A DNA stretch of 64,000 bases, taken from the NCBI RefSeq assembly GCF_000372965.1, contig NZ_KB890024.1, positions 1,056,839 to 1,120,838 of the forward strand, in the 5' to 3' direction. Shown piece after piece: positions 49,317 to 57,763 of the stretch. The translations under genes were made by a program, and so were the position numbers. The DNA comes from Hoeflea sp. 108. GTDB taxonomy: Bacteria; Pseudomonadota; Alphaproteobacteria; Rhizobiales; Rhizobiaceae. Numbering within the stretch: position 1 is the stretch's first letter; the number at the start of each line of letters is the position of its first letter. The notes beneath the pieces were generated by a model that saw nothing but the letters and a program-made list of their open reading frames with translations, was not told the DNA's origin and did not search any database.

Positions 49317-50521
49317 ATACGGGGAGCGATCAGGCTGAGCTGGATATATTCCTCCCCCGTCGTATGCGCACCGCCTCCGACGGGGCCGAGGCCATCCAAG
49401 GTCGTCGTGCCGGCCGCGGCGGTGTAATTGCCATCCGTTCCTGCCCCGCTCGCCTCTGTTTTCAGTTCACGCCCGATTTCGCCATAGATGGACTGCGCCT
49501 GATCCACGAGCTTTTGCGTGCCCTCGCTCAGCGGGAACGGCGGCCGTCCTCGCTCAAGGCTCGTCTGTACCTTGGAGCACCGGAAAAGCTGCTTTGTCGC
49601 GGCCAGAAATGCGGCGTCATTCTCCAGCCGGTCGAATTCATCGGGATCGAGCACGCGCACATCGGCCTGGGCCTTCGCTTCGGCAGGAATGATATTGCTC
49701 CGCTCGCCGCCGCTCAGAAGAGTGAAGTTGACCGAGGTCTGCTTGTCAGCTCTCCCAAGGTCTTTCATCTGCATAAGCTGGTAGGCCATCTCCATGGCTG
49801 CATTGCAGCCCTTTTCGGGCTCGGCGCCGGCATGAGCAGCTTTGCCCTTCACGGCCACGCGCAGATAGCCGATCCCCTTTCGCGACAAGACGATCCTGTC
49901 GTCAGGTGTGCCAAACTCCAGGACGAACGCAACGTCGTGCTCGCGCGCCAGGGTCCTGATGAGATCCTTCGAGCCGGCGGATTGCTTCTCCTCATCCGTC
50001 GTACTCAGCAGCGTGATCGCGCCGAAATTTGCGTCACGACCTGAATTCTTGAGCAGCCGGACCGCCATGAGCGCAAGCGCGATACCGCCCTTGTCATCGA
50101 GGACACCAGGCCCGTACACCTTGTCGCCATCCTGTCGCCAGGGAAAGGTTTTGAGGATACCTGCGGGATAGACCGTATCCATATGCGACACGAGAAGGAT
50201 GCGGCTTTTCCCGCGCCCCTTCCAACGAGCCAAGACGTGCTTGCCTGGCCCCACGGTAGCCGGAACGGTTTCCACCTCACCGCCGAGCTCGCGGACCTGC
50301 CGCGACAGCTCGACTTCCATCGCACGAAGACCATTCTCATCGAGCGATGGCGATTCGATGCTGACCATTTTCTTGGTCGAATCGAGGAAAGGCTGGACGA
50401 GCTGTTCAGCTCGGGTCAGCAGCGAGGGCGGCTGATTCTGTGCTGCTGCGGTTCCCGCTGCACCCGTGAGCGCCATTGCTGCAAATAGCGCCTCCGTCAC
50501 GATTCTCCTGCTCATGGTCAT
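49262..50521 (-). CDS. exported M20 peptidase, carboxypeptidase G2-like
   Basis: A 419-residue metallopeptidase. The signal peptide (TEALFAAMALTGAAGTAAAQ) sends it to the periplasm. The two-zinc site is visible: SHMDTVYPAG (His), VLDDKGG (Asp), STTDEEKQSAGS (catalytic Glu pair) and GGGAHTTGEEY (His). The dimerisation insert contains RKGIGYLRVAVKGKAAHAGA. Carboxypeptidase G2 removes C-terminal glutamate from folates and N-acyl amino acids. ATG 50521 follows a perfect GGAGG. The gene is convergent with the GcvA-type regulator. Confidence 0.9.
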   Translation of the reverse strand: MTMSRRIVTEALFAAMALTGAAGTAAAQNQPPSLLTRAEQLVQPFLDSTKKMVSIESPSLDENGLRAMEVELSRQVRELGGEVETVPATVGPGKHVLARWKGRGKSRILLVSHMDTVYPAGILKTFPWRQDGDKVYGPGVLDDKGGIALALMAVRLLKNSGRDANFGAITLLSTTDEEKQSAGSKDLIRTLAREHDVAFVLEFGTPDDRIVLSRKGIGYLRVAVKGKAAHAGAEPEKGCNAAMEMAYQLMQMKDLGRADKQTSVNFTLLSGGERSNIIPAEAKAQADVRVLDPDEFDRLENDAAFLAATKQLFRCSKVQTSLERGRPPFPLSEGTQKLVDQAQSIYGEIGRELKTEASGAGTDGNYTAAAGTTTLDGLGPVGGGAHTTGEEYIQLSLIAPRIYLLARLIEEASRTNAAK

Positions 50522-50856
50522 GCGTTCCTCCAACCGAGTGTTCGGAGACGGCGCAGGTGATCGTTTGGGGCCTGTGGCTCCAATTGCTGGAACATATTGG
50601 GTTGACCATCAGAGCGATGGCGTCTTCAGTTTCGTTTCGCCTCTGAAAACCTACCGCTGGCTTCAAATCACCTTTTGCGCGTCGGAAGAAAACCTAGTCG
50701 AGACGCTTCTGTCACAAAAACGATGAATTCGAACATCGGATGTCAGGAAATGTGCAGTTGGCTCGGGATGTCGAAACTCCACCCGGCCGATGGAAAGTTG
50801 AGATAGCGCTGCACAGGCGTTGATCGCAGTTGGCCGCTCTCCATGCAAAAAGGTGC
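50522..50856. other. gene-free stretch between peptidase and relaxase genes
   Basis: The 335 bases upstream of the peptidase and downstream of the relaxase stop contain only short frames with no start signals or family resemblance. GC content is lower than in the relaxase. It should hold the peptidase promoter. I see no palindrome of note. Confidence 0.5.
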
Positions 50857-52926
50857 CTACAGCCCCAATCCGCGCTGCCGCCCCAACTGCCACGACACCG
50901 ATCCGCCCTGTACGACGCCGCTGACCTCACGCCCGAGCTGGCGGTCGATGACGGGGCGCCACGGGACAAGGGTGAACTCGTGGCTCTGCTCGACGACGGC
51001 GAACTTGCCGCTCGATAGCTGGACGGTCCCCGTGAACTTGCCGCTGATCTTCTCGCCGTCGCTCGCGGCGCGGAATGGCAGGTTCTTGCTCACCGCCATC
51101 TCGCCGCCGATGCGCTCGATCTCGCGGGCGCGCAGCGTGACGAGGAGATTGCGCCGGTAGAGCGTGCCGCCGTTCGGGCCGGGCGTCGCGTCGCCCTGGT
51201 GGATATGATGCTCGCGGCGGCGGTCGATCGCCTGACGCACCTCAAGGCCGAAGCCGGACGGTGCAAGGTCGGACGCCTCGGCCGACACGAGCCGCCGGTC
51301 GAGCCAGGTGGCGCCGTCCGCGCCGATCTGCTGTTCTAGCCGGGCGGCAGAGAGGATGCGGATATTGGCCTGCTTGTTGCGCCCAGCGTCATAGGCGGCG
51401 GCGCGGCTCTCGAAATCGTCGGGGATGCGCCATTGATCGGCGTCGATCCGCTCGGCGATACCGGCGCGGCGCAGCGCCTCCAACCGGCGGACATGCGCGT
51501 CGACATAGCCGTCATAGTCGCCACCCGGAACGCGGCCCTCGAACTTCGCCTGTTCGAGATGGCGGCTCGGCCGATAGACCCCGCCTTCGGCGATCGCCGC
51601 GATGGTCCGATCCGATGGCCGGCTCTCGGTCTCGGCCGGGCCGACCTCGATGACGCTGCCGATCCGCGCGTCCTCGATGCGGGCCGGGTCGATGCCGGGA
51701 AGATGATGGGTGCGCCCGTCGATGCCGTCGACCACGACGGTCAGGTTCTCGCCCAGCTCGTCGGTCAGATATTTGTCGACGACGCGGCCGACGATCGGGA
51801 CTTCGGGCGCGGCGTCGTGAAGCTGGAACGTCGTCGGATCTCGCTCCATCCCATCGGCCTTCAGCGCCTTGTGCATATTGCGGATGATGTCGCCGCGCTC
51901 GCCCAGTTCGCGCAGCGCCGGTTCCATGCGCTCGCTCAATTCCCAAACGCCCGGCGCGTGCTCGGTGGCGAGGCCCATCTTCTCCAGCTTGGCGAGACGG
52001 CGCAGGCGCAAGGTTCGGTCGCGCTGGTGCTGAGGGTCGGCGGACTCCTGGCGCAGGTCGAGGAAACGGTCCTCGGCTTCCCCGGCCATGGCGCGGTCGA
52101 TGCGGGTGTAGCGGTCCTGGCCGATCTCGGTGGTGAGCTTGCGGCTCTGCTCGATCCCGGTGACGGGACCAAGCTCCAGCGTCGCCAGATCGCTGGCGCG
52201 TTCGCGGATGCCGTTGGCGAGATAGTCGCCATTGATGACGAGGTTCTCGCCCAGTTCGTCCACGCCGCGGATGATGACATGGACATGGGGATGGCCGGTA
52301 TTGTGGTGGTTCACCGCCACCCAATCGAGCCGGGTGCCGAGATCGGTTTCGACCTGGGCCATGAGGTCGCGCGTATAGGCCGAGAGGTCCGACAAGTCTG
52401 CGCCGTCCTCGGGCGAAACGATGAACCGGAACTGGTGGCGATCATCGACGCCGCGCTCGACGAAGGCAGCACCGTCGGCGCGGTCCTCGCCGGCCGAATA
52501 GAGCTGGCCACGCTCGCCCTCGCGCGAGGTGCCGTCGCGCTGGATGTAGCGCAGATGCGCGGCGGACTTGCCGTTCTTGCCCGCTCCCTGAACGTAGCGG
52601 GTCTTGACGACGACGCGGCGCTGGCCCGGCGTGCTGTGCTTCCAACCGCCCGACAGGGTTCGAGAGCGCACGAAGGCCGCGCCGCGTCCCCGTTTCAGGC
52701 CCGGCCCACCGCTCGCCCGCGCGCTCTTGCCGCCCTTGCCGACGCCCTGCGATCGGGACCGCGGCGACGATGACGATGATGAGAAGCCCCGTGACGGGCT
52801 GTTGCTATGCTGGCGGGCGATCTTCTTCGCCTGGGTCAAGAAGCTCTTGGCCTTGCCGAGCTTGGGTGCATCGGCGCGCACACGGCCCGGCCTCGGGCGG
52901 AAGCGGAATTCCTCGTCGTCGCTCAA
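50857..52926 (-). CDS. relaxase of the VirD2/TraI type (DUF3363)
   Basis: A 689-residue relaxase that nicks the element at oriT and leads the strand into the recipient. A Ser/Arg-rich N-terminus precedes the catalytic domain: HLRYIQRDGT (candidate catalytic Tyr), DWVAVNHHNTGHPHVHVIIR (the metal-binding His cluster of the MOBP-like relaxases) and YLANGIRERASDLATLELG. The C-terminal DUF3363 part extends from about residue 300. It is the first backbone gene after the second cargo bay, with the likely oriT on its upstream side. Confidence 0.92.
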   Translation of the reverse strand: MSDDEEFRFRPRPGRVRADAPKLGKAKSFLTQAKKIARQHSNSPSRGFSSSSSSPRSRSQGVGKGGKSARASGGPGLKRGRGAAFVRSRTLSGGWKHSTPGQRRVVVKTRYVQGAGKNGKSAAHLRYIQRDGTSREGERGQLYSAGEDRADGAAFVERGVDDRHQFRFIVSPEDGADLSDLSAYTRDLMAQVETDLGTRLDWVAVNHHNTGHPHVHVIIRGVDELGENLVINGDYLANGIRERASDLATLELGPVTGIEQSRKLTTEIGQDRYTRIDRAMAGEAEDRFLDLRQESADPQHQRDRTLRLRRLAKLEKMGLATEHAPGVWELSERMEPALRELGERGDIIRNMHKALKADGMERDPTTFQLHDAAPEVPIVGRVVDKYLTDELGENLTVVVDGIDGRTHHLPGIDPARIEDARIGSVIEVGPAETESRPSDRTIAAIAEGGVYRPSRHLEQAKFEGRVPGGDYDGYVDAHVRRLEALRRAGIAERIDADQWRIPDDFESRAAAYDAGRNKQANIRILSAARLEQQIGADGATWLDRRLVSAEASDLAPSGFGLEVRQAIDRRREHHIHQGDATPGPNGGTLYRRNLLVTLRAREIERIGGEMAVSKNLPFRAASDGEKISGKFTGTVQLSSGKFAVVEQSHEFTLVPWRPVIDRQLGREVSGVVQGGSVSWQLGRQRGLGL

Positions 52927-53239
52927 GCCAGCGCCTCCGGGGAAAACCCACGGAAAACGGGCGATCTCGGCCTATAGTGCCGCGCAAAACCCCGCAAAGC
53001 CAAGGCTTTGCGCCACGACGCGGCACGCGGCGTCCAAAACCAAGGTGCCGTCAGCGCCGCCCCAAAACAGTGTGCAGACAAGGGCTTGCCCAGAAACCGG
53101 ACCGATGGGGTGCCGGTTTCCTTTATCTTGCCCTCCGCCTTTTCTGACCTTTCTGCCCTTCCGACCGGGAATGCAGCCAGGCGCGACCCTGCCTGACTGC
53201 ACACCGGAACTGACGCGAGCGGACGCGGGAACGCCATCC
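52927..53239. other. gene-free region upstream of the relaxase, candidate oriT
   Basis: No protein gene is visible in these 313 bases. A perfect inverted repeat CGCAAAGCC-AA-GGCTTTGCG lies at 52993-53012, 67 bases from the relaxase start. Origins of transfer in this family usually sit beside the relaxase gene and contain an inverted repeat next to the nick site. No nick consensus could be confirmed. Confidence 0.45.
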
Positions 53240-53950
53240 TCATGGCGCTCTCCCATCGTCGGCGCGCGCGACGAACATACTGCCGCCACGCGGCTCCGCA
53301 TCGCGGCGCACGCGCACCGGAGCGGTCGGTCGAGCGCCGCCTGATGTGCCGATAGTCTGCACGGGATCGGCCGTTCGCGCGCCGGTCGGGCTCATGACGA
53401 AGAGCGGTGCGTCGCGCCAATCGGGCGGCGGCGCGGATTGCTTCTCCGGCGTCCCGGCCACGACCGCGCCGCCGAGCGCCGGTGCGAGCGTGGCGACATA
53501 GGCGCGGGTCTCGGCCGGCAGCGGGCGGCCCGTCGCGCGGTGCTCGTCATAGCGGCCGGGACCGGCATTGTATGCGGCGAACATCGCCGCGACATTGCCG
53601 TAGCGATCCCACATCTCGCGCAGATAGGCGGTGCCCGCGAGGATGTTGTCGCGCGGATCGTAGGGATCGCGGCCGAGACGATAACGGACGCGCAAGCCCG
53701 CCCAGGTGTCGGGCATGACCTGCATGAGCCCGATCGCGCCGGCCGACGAGATCGCGCGCACGTCGCCCGCGCTCTCGGCGCGCAGCACGGCGCGAATCCA
53801 GTGCTCGGGAATGCCGAAGCGCTGCGACGCGTCGGTGATGTGATTGCCATACGGAGCGGCGGCGACTGGCGCGGACTGCGCCCAGGCGGTCGCCGATCCT
53901 CCGCCGAGCGCAAGCCCGCCGGCGAGCAGGATAACGGCATAGCGCCGCAC
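53240..53950 (-). CDS. lytic transglycosylase (VirB1-like)
   Basis: A 236-residue exported peptidoglycan hydrolase that opens the wall for the mating channel. GTG 53950 starts a signal peptide (RRYAVILLAGGLALGGGSAT, cleavage near TAWAQS). The SLT domain has RAVLRAESAGDVRAISSAGA with the catalytic Glu, then IGLMQVMPDTW and MFAAYNAGPGRYDEH. A longer frame upstream crosses non-homologous sequence. Near its C-terminus the DNA carries a copy of the RepA iteron-like motif (encoding TIGTSG). Confidence 0.9.
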   Translation of the reverse strand: MRRYAVILLAGGLALGGGSATAWAQSAPVAAAPYGNHITDASQRFGIPEHWIRAVLRAESAGDVRAISSAGAIGLMQVMPDTWAGLRVRYRLGRDPYDPRDNILAGTAYLREMWDRYGNVAAMFAAYNAGPGRYDEHRATGRPLPAETRAYVATLAPALGGAVVAGTPEKQSAPPPDWRDAPLFVMSPTGARTADPVQTIGTSGGARPTAPVRVRRDAEPRGGSMFVARADDGRAP

Positions 53951-54155
53951 CCGCCTTTCTCCGCCGAACCACCAGCCTGCCAGCGTGCTCGCTGCGGTCA
54001 AGGGTGCGCGCAAAGCGCCGGCCGGAGGCCGCCCTTGACCTTCGCTGCGCGCGCCGGCCGACTTATGGTCGAGCGGGACGAAGGAATGAGACGGCTTTCC
54101 CGCGAACAAAGGAATTGAGGCTTTGAGCGCGATGATGACACGGGACCGCATGGCT

Positions 54156-54491
54156 TCAGTCCCGCTCTTCGCGCGGTTTGAGGCGCGTCCAGTGCATCGA
54201 CCATGACGATCCCTCGTCGTCGTCGCGGAAGAGATTGGCGCGGATCGGGTGCGGCAAGGTGGGATCGTCGAGAAGCACGGAAAGATACTCGCCCGCCTTC
54301 TCGCCGGTGCGCTTCCACGCCGCGCCGACCTCCGGGCCGTCATGCGCGATGACATGGACCCGGTAGTCCGGCGCGTTCTCCGCATCCGAATGTTCCGCGG
54401 GAACGATGACGAGTTCACGCTTGAGGATGAGCGTGACAAGCTCACCGGCGAAACCGGATGCGTCGCGCGAGAATTGACCGATCTGAGGCAT
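54156..54491 (-). CDS. DUF736 family protein (copy 1)
   Basis: A 111-residue member of DUF736: MPQIGQFSRDASGFAGELVT, DYRVHVIAHDGPEVGAAWKR, and EYLSVLLDDPTLPHPIRANL. These small proteins are universal in this type of ICE and plasmid backbone, and their role is unknown. It lies between the transglycosylase and TraF peptidase genes. A second copy is encoded at 60059 and shares the block order (GxAWK, EYLSV-LDDP). Confidence 0.92.
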   Translation of the reverse strand: MPQIGQFSRDASGFAGELVTLILKRELVIVPAEHSDAENAPDYRVHVIAHDGPEVGAAWKRTGEKAGEYLSVLLDDPTLPHPIRANLFRDDDEGSSWSMHWTRLKPREERD

Positions 54492-54526
54492 GGGAAGTCT
54501 CCTTTGCTGGTGTTGTGGTGGGGAAT

Positions 54527-55072
54527 TCAGTGCGTCGGCGCGCGCCAGACGAAGCGGCCGTCGCCGTCTTCATCGGTCCAGAGCGGCAGCGCGCGGCCGA
54601 TGACGGAGCTTGCGGGGATGGGGCCGAAGTAACGGCCGTCGAGACTGTCGGGGACGTCGATGTTCATGAGGAAAAGCTGGCTGTCGGCGATGACGCGGCA
54701 GCCCTGCCAGACGGGCAGAGCGCGGCCGATCCGGTCACGGTCGAGCGCGTCGCCCATCTCCACGCCGTCGACCGTGATGGCGGATCGCAAACGGCAAACC
54801 CGCTGGCCGGGAAGTCCGACGACGCGCTTCAACAGCGGCACGCCGCGGCCGACATAGCCGCGATCGACCATGAAGCCGGCGAGCGGTTCGGCCGGCATGA
54901 CGGCGACCAGCTCCGGCACCTCGATCCGGTCGGCCGGTTCGATGGTGTAGAAGCCGATCGGCGCGCTGGCGGTGGCGTTCCAGATGAGTTTCGTCGGTGT
55001 CTCGACGGCACTGGTGGCGGCGATGCCGGTCACGGCGAGCAGCGTCACCGCGAGGATGCGGCGGCGGCTCAT
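54527..55072 (-). CDS. traF: conjugal transfer peptidase TraF (S26 signal peptidase-like)
   Basis: A 181-residue membrane-anchored serine peptidase. The catalytic Ser is in the SAPIGFYTI segment and the Lys in VPLLKRVVGLPGQRVC, as in TraF of RP4, which matures and cyclises the TrbC pilin. A single N-terminal membrane segment (ILAVTLLAVTGIAATSAV) is seen. ATG 55072 overlaps the DUF2840 stop as ATGA. Confidence 0.92.
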   Translation of the reverse strand: MSRRRILAVTLLAVTGIAATSAVETPTKLIWNATASAPIGFYTIEPADRIEVPELVAVMPAEPLAGFMVDRGYVGRGVPLLKRVVGLPGQRVCRLRSAITVDGVEMGDALDRDRIGRALPVWQGCRVIADSQLFLMNIDVPDSLDGRYFGPIPASSVIGRALPLWTDEDGDGRFVWRAPTH

Positions 55073-55587
55073 GGCTCGATCCTCCGGCGGCCGATCCACG
55101 CGGCATGGCGCTCGGGCGTGTAGGCGTTCGGTTCCAGCCCGGCGCTAAGCCGGTTATGGACGTGCCGCCAGTGATCGGGCGATGCGTCGGCCGGATCGAG
55201 GCCGAGCGCTTCCACCGCGTCGATGGCGGCGAGCGCGCGCTGGACCTTGGGCCAGCCGTCGAGCCTGAGCAGGATGTCGCCGCCAGGCCGGACAAAGGGC
55301 AGCGTCTGGAACGGCTCGCCGCGGCGGATGGCGCGCACGATGTCGATACGCGAGATGATCGTGCCATGCTCACCCGCCGCCCAGCGAACGAAGGCGAAGA
55401 TGCTGTCGGGCGCGAAGCCGACGACGCTGCGGCGGCGGTCAAGGATCTGTTCGTAGCTCTTGCGGCCGAACCTGATCCAGTGCTCGACCTTGCGCTTATC
55501 GAAGGTCAGCTCGACCAGGGTGGTGAACGGCGCTGGCCCGTCCGGCAACGGACGGCCATGCGCACGATGGGAAGCTCTGTCGCTCAT
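55069..55587 (-). CDS. DUF2840 family protein
   Basis: A 172-residue protein matching DUF2840: TLVELTFDKRKVEHWIRFGR, SIFAFVRWAAGEHGT, and DASPDHWRHVHNRLSAGLEP near the end. The family is known only from conjugative element backbones, always between the RepA-type gene and traF. The function is unknown. The gene overlaps both neighbours by 4 bases, so repA, DUF2840 and traF should be one transcript. Confidence 0.9.
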   Translation of the reverse strand: MSDRASHRAHGRPLPDGPAPFTTLVELTFDKRKVEHWIRFGRKSYEQILDRRRSVVGFAPDSIFAFVRWAAGEHGTIISRIDIVRAIRRGEPFQTLPFVRPGGDILLRLDGWPKVQRALAAIDAVEALGLDPADASPDHWRHVHNRLSAGLEPNAYTPERHAAWIGRRRIEP

Positions 55588-56711
55588 GACCGGCCTCCAT
55601 GGCGGTCATCGGCGGCGAGCATGTCGCGCAGCACGTCGGCGATGGAGCGGGCGTCACCGGCACCACGCCTCGCGTGCGCGTGCGTCAAAGAAGAAGAGTT
55701 AGATTCTCTGTTAGACTCTAAGTTAGCAGTCGGATTCCGCTTTTCAGGCCAAAGGCTTAACTGCGGTCCGTGCGCCTGATGTGCCGATAGGGCTGCGCCC
55801 GATGTGCCGATACCGCGTGCGCCTGATGTGCCGATGGTTTCCACAGGCGTATCCACAGGCACTGTGAACAAGGTTTCGGGACGGATGCTTAGCAGTTCGC
55901 GGCCATGCTCCCGCTCGATCTGAAGGCGATAGCCGGGGAGCGGCTGACGGGCGGCGATGCGGCGCAGGTCGAGCGCGAAGTCGGAGACGCGCGCCATGCT
56001 GCCGGACTTCACATGGAGATGCGCGACCTCGAACAGCCAGCCGTGCGACTGGTGGCCGGCGTGTTTTCGGGCGACGCGGTACAGCCAGCGCTCGATGCCG
56101 CCGGTCAGCCGGAAATAGGCCGGGTCGATGGTGAGGACGAGCGAGCGGTCGACGACGCTGTTGTAGAACCACTCAGGTAGGACGAATTCCATGCCCTCGA
56201 CACGGCCGGCGCGCGTCGTCATCTCCTCCCATTCGTTGATCCAGGAGAATTGCCGACGCCGCCAATGCGGGCCGTTGCGAATCGTGGTGGCGATGACGGT
56301 CGATTGCAGGCGTGCGAGCGCGGCCTTCAGCAGCACATATTGGCGGTTGCCGGTCGGTCGCCCGATGGCGCGCAGCAAATGGTAGGGCGTAAAGCGGAAG
56401 AAGCGCGATGTGCGCAGGCCGTCGTTCTCGGCCGCCACGATCTGCGAGGCCGCCCAAATCAGCACGTCGGCGTCCCAGATGGTCGCCATGCCGTGTTCGG
56501 GCATGGCGAGCACCTGCACCTCGACATCGGTCGCCTTGTAGAGAATGGGCTTGGTGCGCGGCCTCTTCGCCAGCGAGAAGAAGGGCCGCTCCATCAAGTC
56601 ACGCTGGTCGCGCGGGGCGGCATCGCCGGTCGCGACCACGAAGGGGTTGAGGTGGCGGCGCTCACTCGTGTCGGCCGGTTGCGCAAAGTTGTGATCGTCG
56701 TCGCGCAGCAT
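55584..56711 (-). CDS. repA: replication initiator protein A (RPA family)
   Basis: A 375-residue initiator with the RPA family pattern: DLMERPFFSLAKRPRTKPI, FRFTPYHLLRAIGRPTGNRQ, and WLYRVARKHAGHQSHGWLFE. It binds iterons and opens the origin in plasmids; in ICEs it can support replication after excision. The C-terminal third is low-complexity and its DNA carries iterons, DnaA-like boxes and an AT-rich stretch. The start directly abuts the stop of the AlpA-like gene upstream. The stop overlaps DUF2840. Confidence 0.9.
   Translation of the reverse strand: MLRDDDHNFAQPADTSERRHLNPFVVATGDAAPRDQRDLMERPFFSLAKRPRTKPILYKATDVEVQVLAMPEHGMATIWDADVLIWAASQIVAAENDGLRTSRFFRFTPYHLLRAIGRPTGNRQYVLLKAALARLQSTVIATTIRNGPHWRRRQFSWINEWEEMTTRAGRVEGMEFVLPEWFYNSVVDRSLVLTIDPAYFRLTGGIERWLYRVARKHAGHQSHGWLFEVAHLHVKSGSMARVSDFALDLRRIAARQPLPGYRLQIEREHGRELLSIRPETLFTVPVDTPVETIGTSGARGIGTSGAALSAHQAHGPQLSLWPEKRNPTANLESNRESNSSSLTHAHARRGAGDARSIADVLRDMLAADDRHGGRS
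55686..55857. other. candidate replication origin inside repA (iterons, DnaA boxes, AT-rich stretch)
   Basis: Three near-identical 19-mers starting TGCGCC and containing GATGTGCCGAT stand at 55771-55789, 55794-55812 and 55818-55836, 23-24 bp apart, two helical turns. Two DnaA-box-like sequences follow at 55837-55845 (GTTTCCACA) and 55849-55857 (GTATCCACA). On the other side (55686-55730) is an AT-rich stretch with GTTAG repeats. Together this is the standard layout of an iteron origin, here in coding DNA. Confidence 0.7.
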
Positions 56712-56984
56712 TCAGCACTCACCCCGCTCTTGCGGCGTCAGCGGACGCGCGGGGAAAACGGTGCCGGCGGTGGTGTCGCGGGTGGATTTGCGGGAGCCGA
56801 TTTCGGACCAGGCTTCGAGATCGTGGACGGTGTAAAGGACGCGGCCGCCGATCTTGCGATAGGTCGGGCCGGTGCCGTAGGTCCGGTGCTTTTCAAGGGT
56901 ACGGATGGAAATGCCGAGGAAGCGCGCGGCTTCCTGAGTGCGCAGCAAGCGCGGCGGCATATCCGCGTTGGGGCGGATGGCCAT
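56712..56984 (-). CDS. AlpA-like helix-turn-helix protein upstream of repA
   Basis: A 90-residue MerR/AlpA-type DNA-binding protein: LLRTQEAARFLGISIRTLEK, HRTYGTGPTYRKIGGRVLYT and DLEAWSEIGSRKS. ATG 56984 is preceded by GGAGGTGATC, an exceptionally good ribosome-binding site. It directly abuts repA, so it may tune replication or activate the maintenance operon. Its promoter segment at 57043-57112 duplicates that of the AlpA-like gene near the integrase. Confidence 0.9.
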   Translation of the reverse strand: MAIRPNADMPPRLLRTQEAARFLGISIRTLEKHRTYGTGPTYRKIGGRVLYTVHDLEAWSEIGSRKSTRDTTAGTVFPARPLTPQERGEC

Positions 56985-57042
56985 GGGATCACCTCCAGGT
57001 TCGTTGGTTGGCGCGCGCTGCCAGTGACGGCGGCGAGCTACG

Positions 57043-57112
57043 GCGAACCATGGCGAGGCATCGGCGGCAGGTAGCGTGCCGCATTTGCGCCTATACGCTG
57101 GCGGCACCCCCT
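57043..57112. promoter_or_regulatory. conserved 70-bp promoter segment of the second AlpA-like gene
   Basis: It shares GGCGAACCATGGCGA, TAGCGTGCCG followed one base later by ATTT, and GGCGGCACCCCC with 26920-26989 at equal spacing. It lies about 60 bases before the gene start. The two AlpA-like genes are therefore likely controlled by the same factor. Confidence 0.6.
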
Positions 57113-57460
57113 AAGAAGGCATCACGAAGGGAAGAAGTTGAGGGAATTCAGCGGGTCATTGCCGATGGGATGGATTCGGCAAAGACATTCCCGCGCGGTT
57201 CCGCTATGACTGGCGACGGAGCAGGAACGCGCTGCTTCGGGGCGTCGAAACCCCTCACGAACGGTTGGTGCTGGCCGTTACAGCACCACACTCCTTGACC
57301 TTATGGTCGGGGAGCCTGTGGCGTATGCAACAGGTTCACCCGAACTAAAGGCCACGGGGCCGTTTCGTGACGGTTTCGAACTCCCCGATCACCAAGAGTC
57401 AGAGAGGATGTTTGCGGGGGCGCACCGCAGACCAAACCTCCTCGCAGTTGGGGAGTAGCT
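57113..57460. other. gene-free stretch upstream of the DUF2285-type gene
   Basis: The 348 bases contain no frame with a family match or good start. They presumably hold the promoter for the plus-strand gene at 57461. No repeat or strong hairpin was found. Confidence 0.45.
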
Positions 57461-57763
57461 ATGCGAGTTGCGGTTGAACTCGATCCCGACGTGGCGGACG
57501 AAGCGCCGAGCGGAAACGTCGTCACGCCCTATGACGAACAGCACTATGTCACCTATCTGCGCCTTCTCGATGCCAGCCGCGACGGCGCGGATTGGCAAGA
57601 TGTGGCCCGTATCGTTCTGCACCGCGATCCGGTCACGGAGGAAGCGCGCAGCCGGCATTGCTGGGAAAGCCATCTGGCCCGCGCGCAATGGCTTTCCGGC
57701 TCGGGCTACCGGCGCATTCTGGAACAGGCAGTTGCCACCGCTGCGCGCGGGGGGCGTGCCTAG
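57461..57763 (+). CDS. short DUF2285-type protein
   Basis: A 100-residue protein with VVTPYDEQHYVTYLRLLDAS, GADWQDVARIVLHRDP, and WESHLARAQWLSGSGYRRIL. This matches the short DUF2285-annotated proteins of ICE backbones, possibly DNA-binding. It is one of the few plus-strand backbone genes and overlaps the end of the convergent frameshifted gene by 4 bases. Its function is unknown. Confidence 0.82.
   Translation: MRVAVELDPDVADEAPSGNVVTPYDEQHYVTYLRLLDASRDGADWQDVARIVLHRDPVTEEARSRHCWESHLARAQWLSGSGYRRILEQAVATAARGGRA

Noticed and set aside
51433..52773. 446-codon plus-strand frame opposite the relaxase
   Set aside because: It is a GC-driven shadow of the relaxase, which has intact catalytic motifs.
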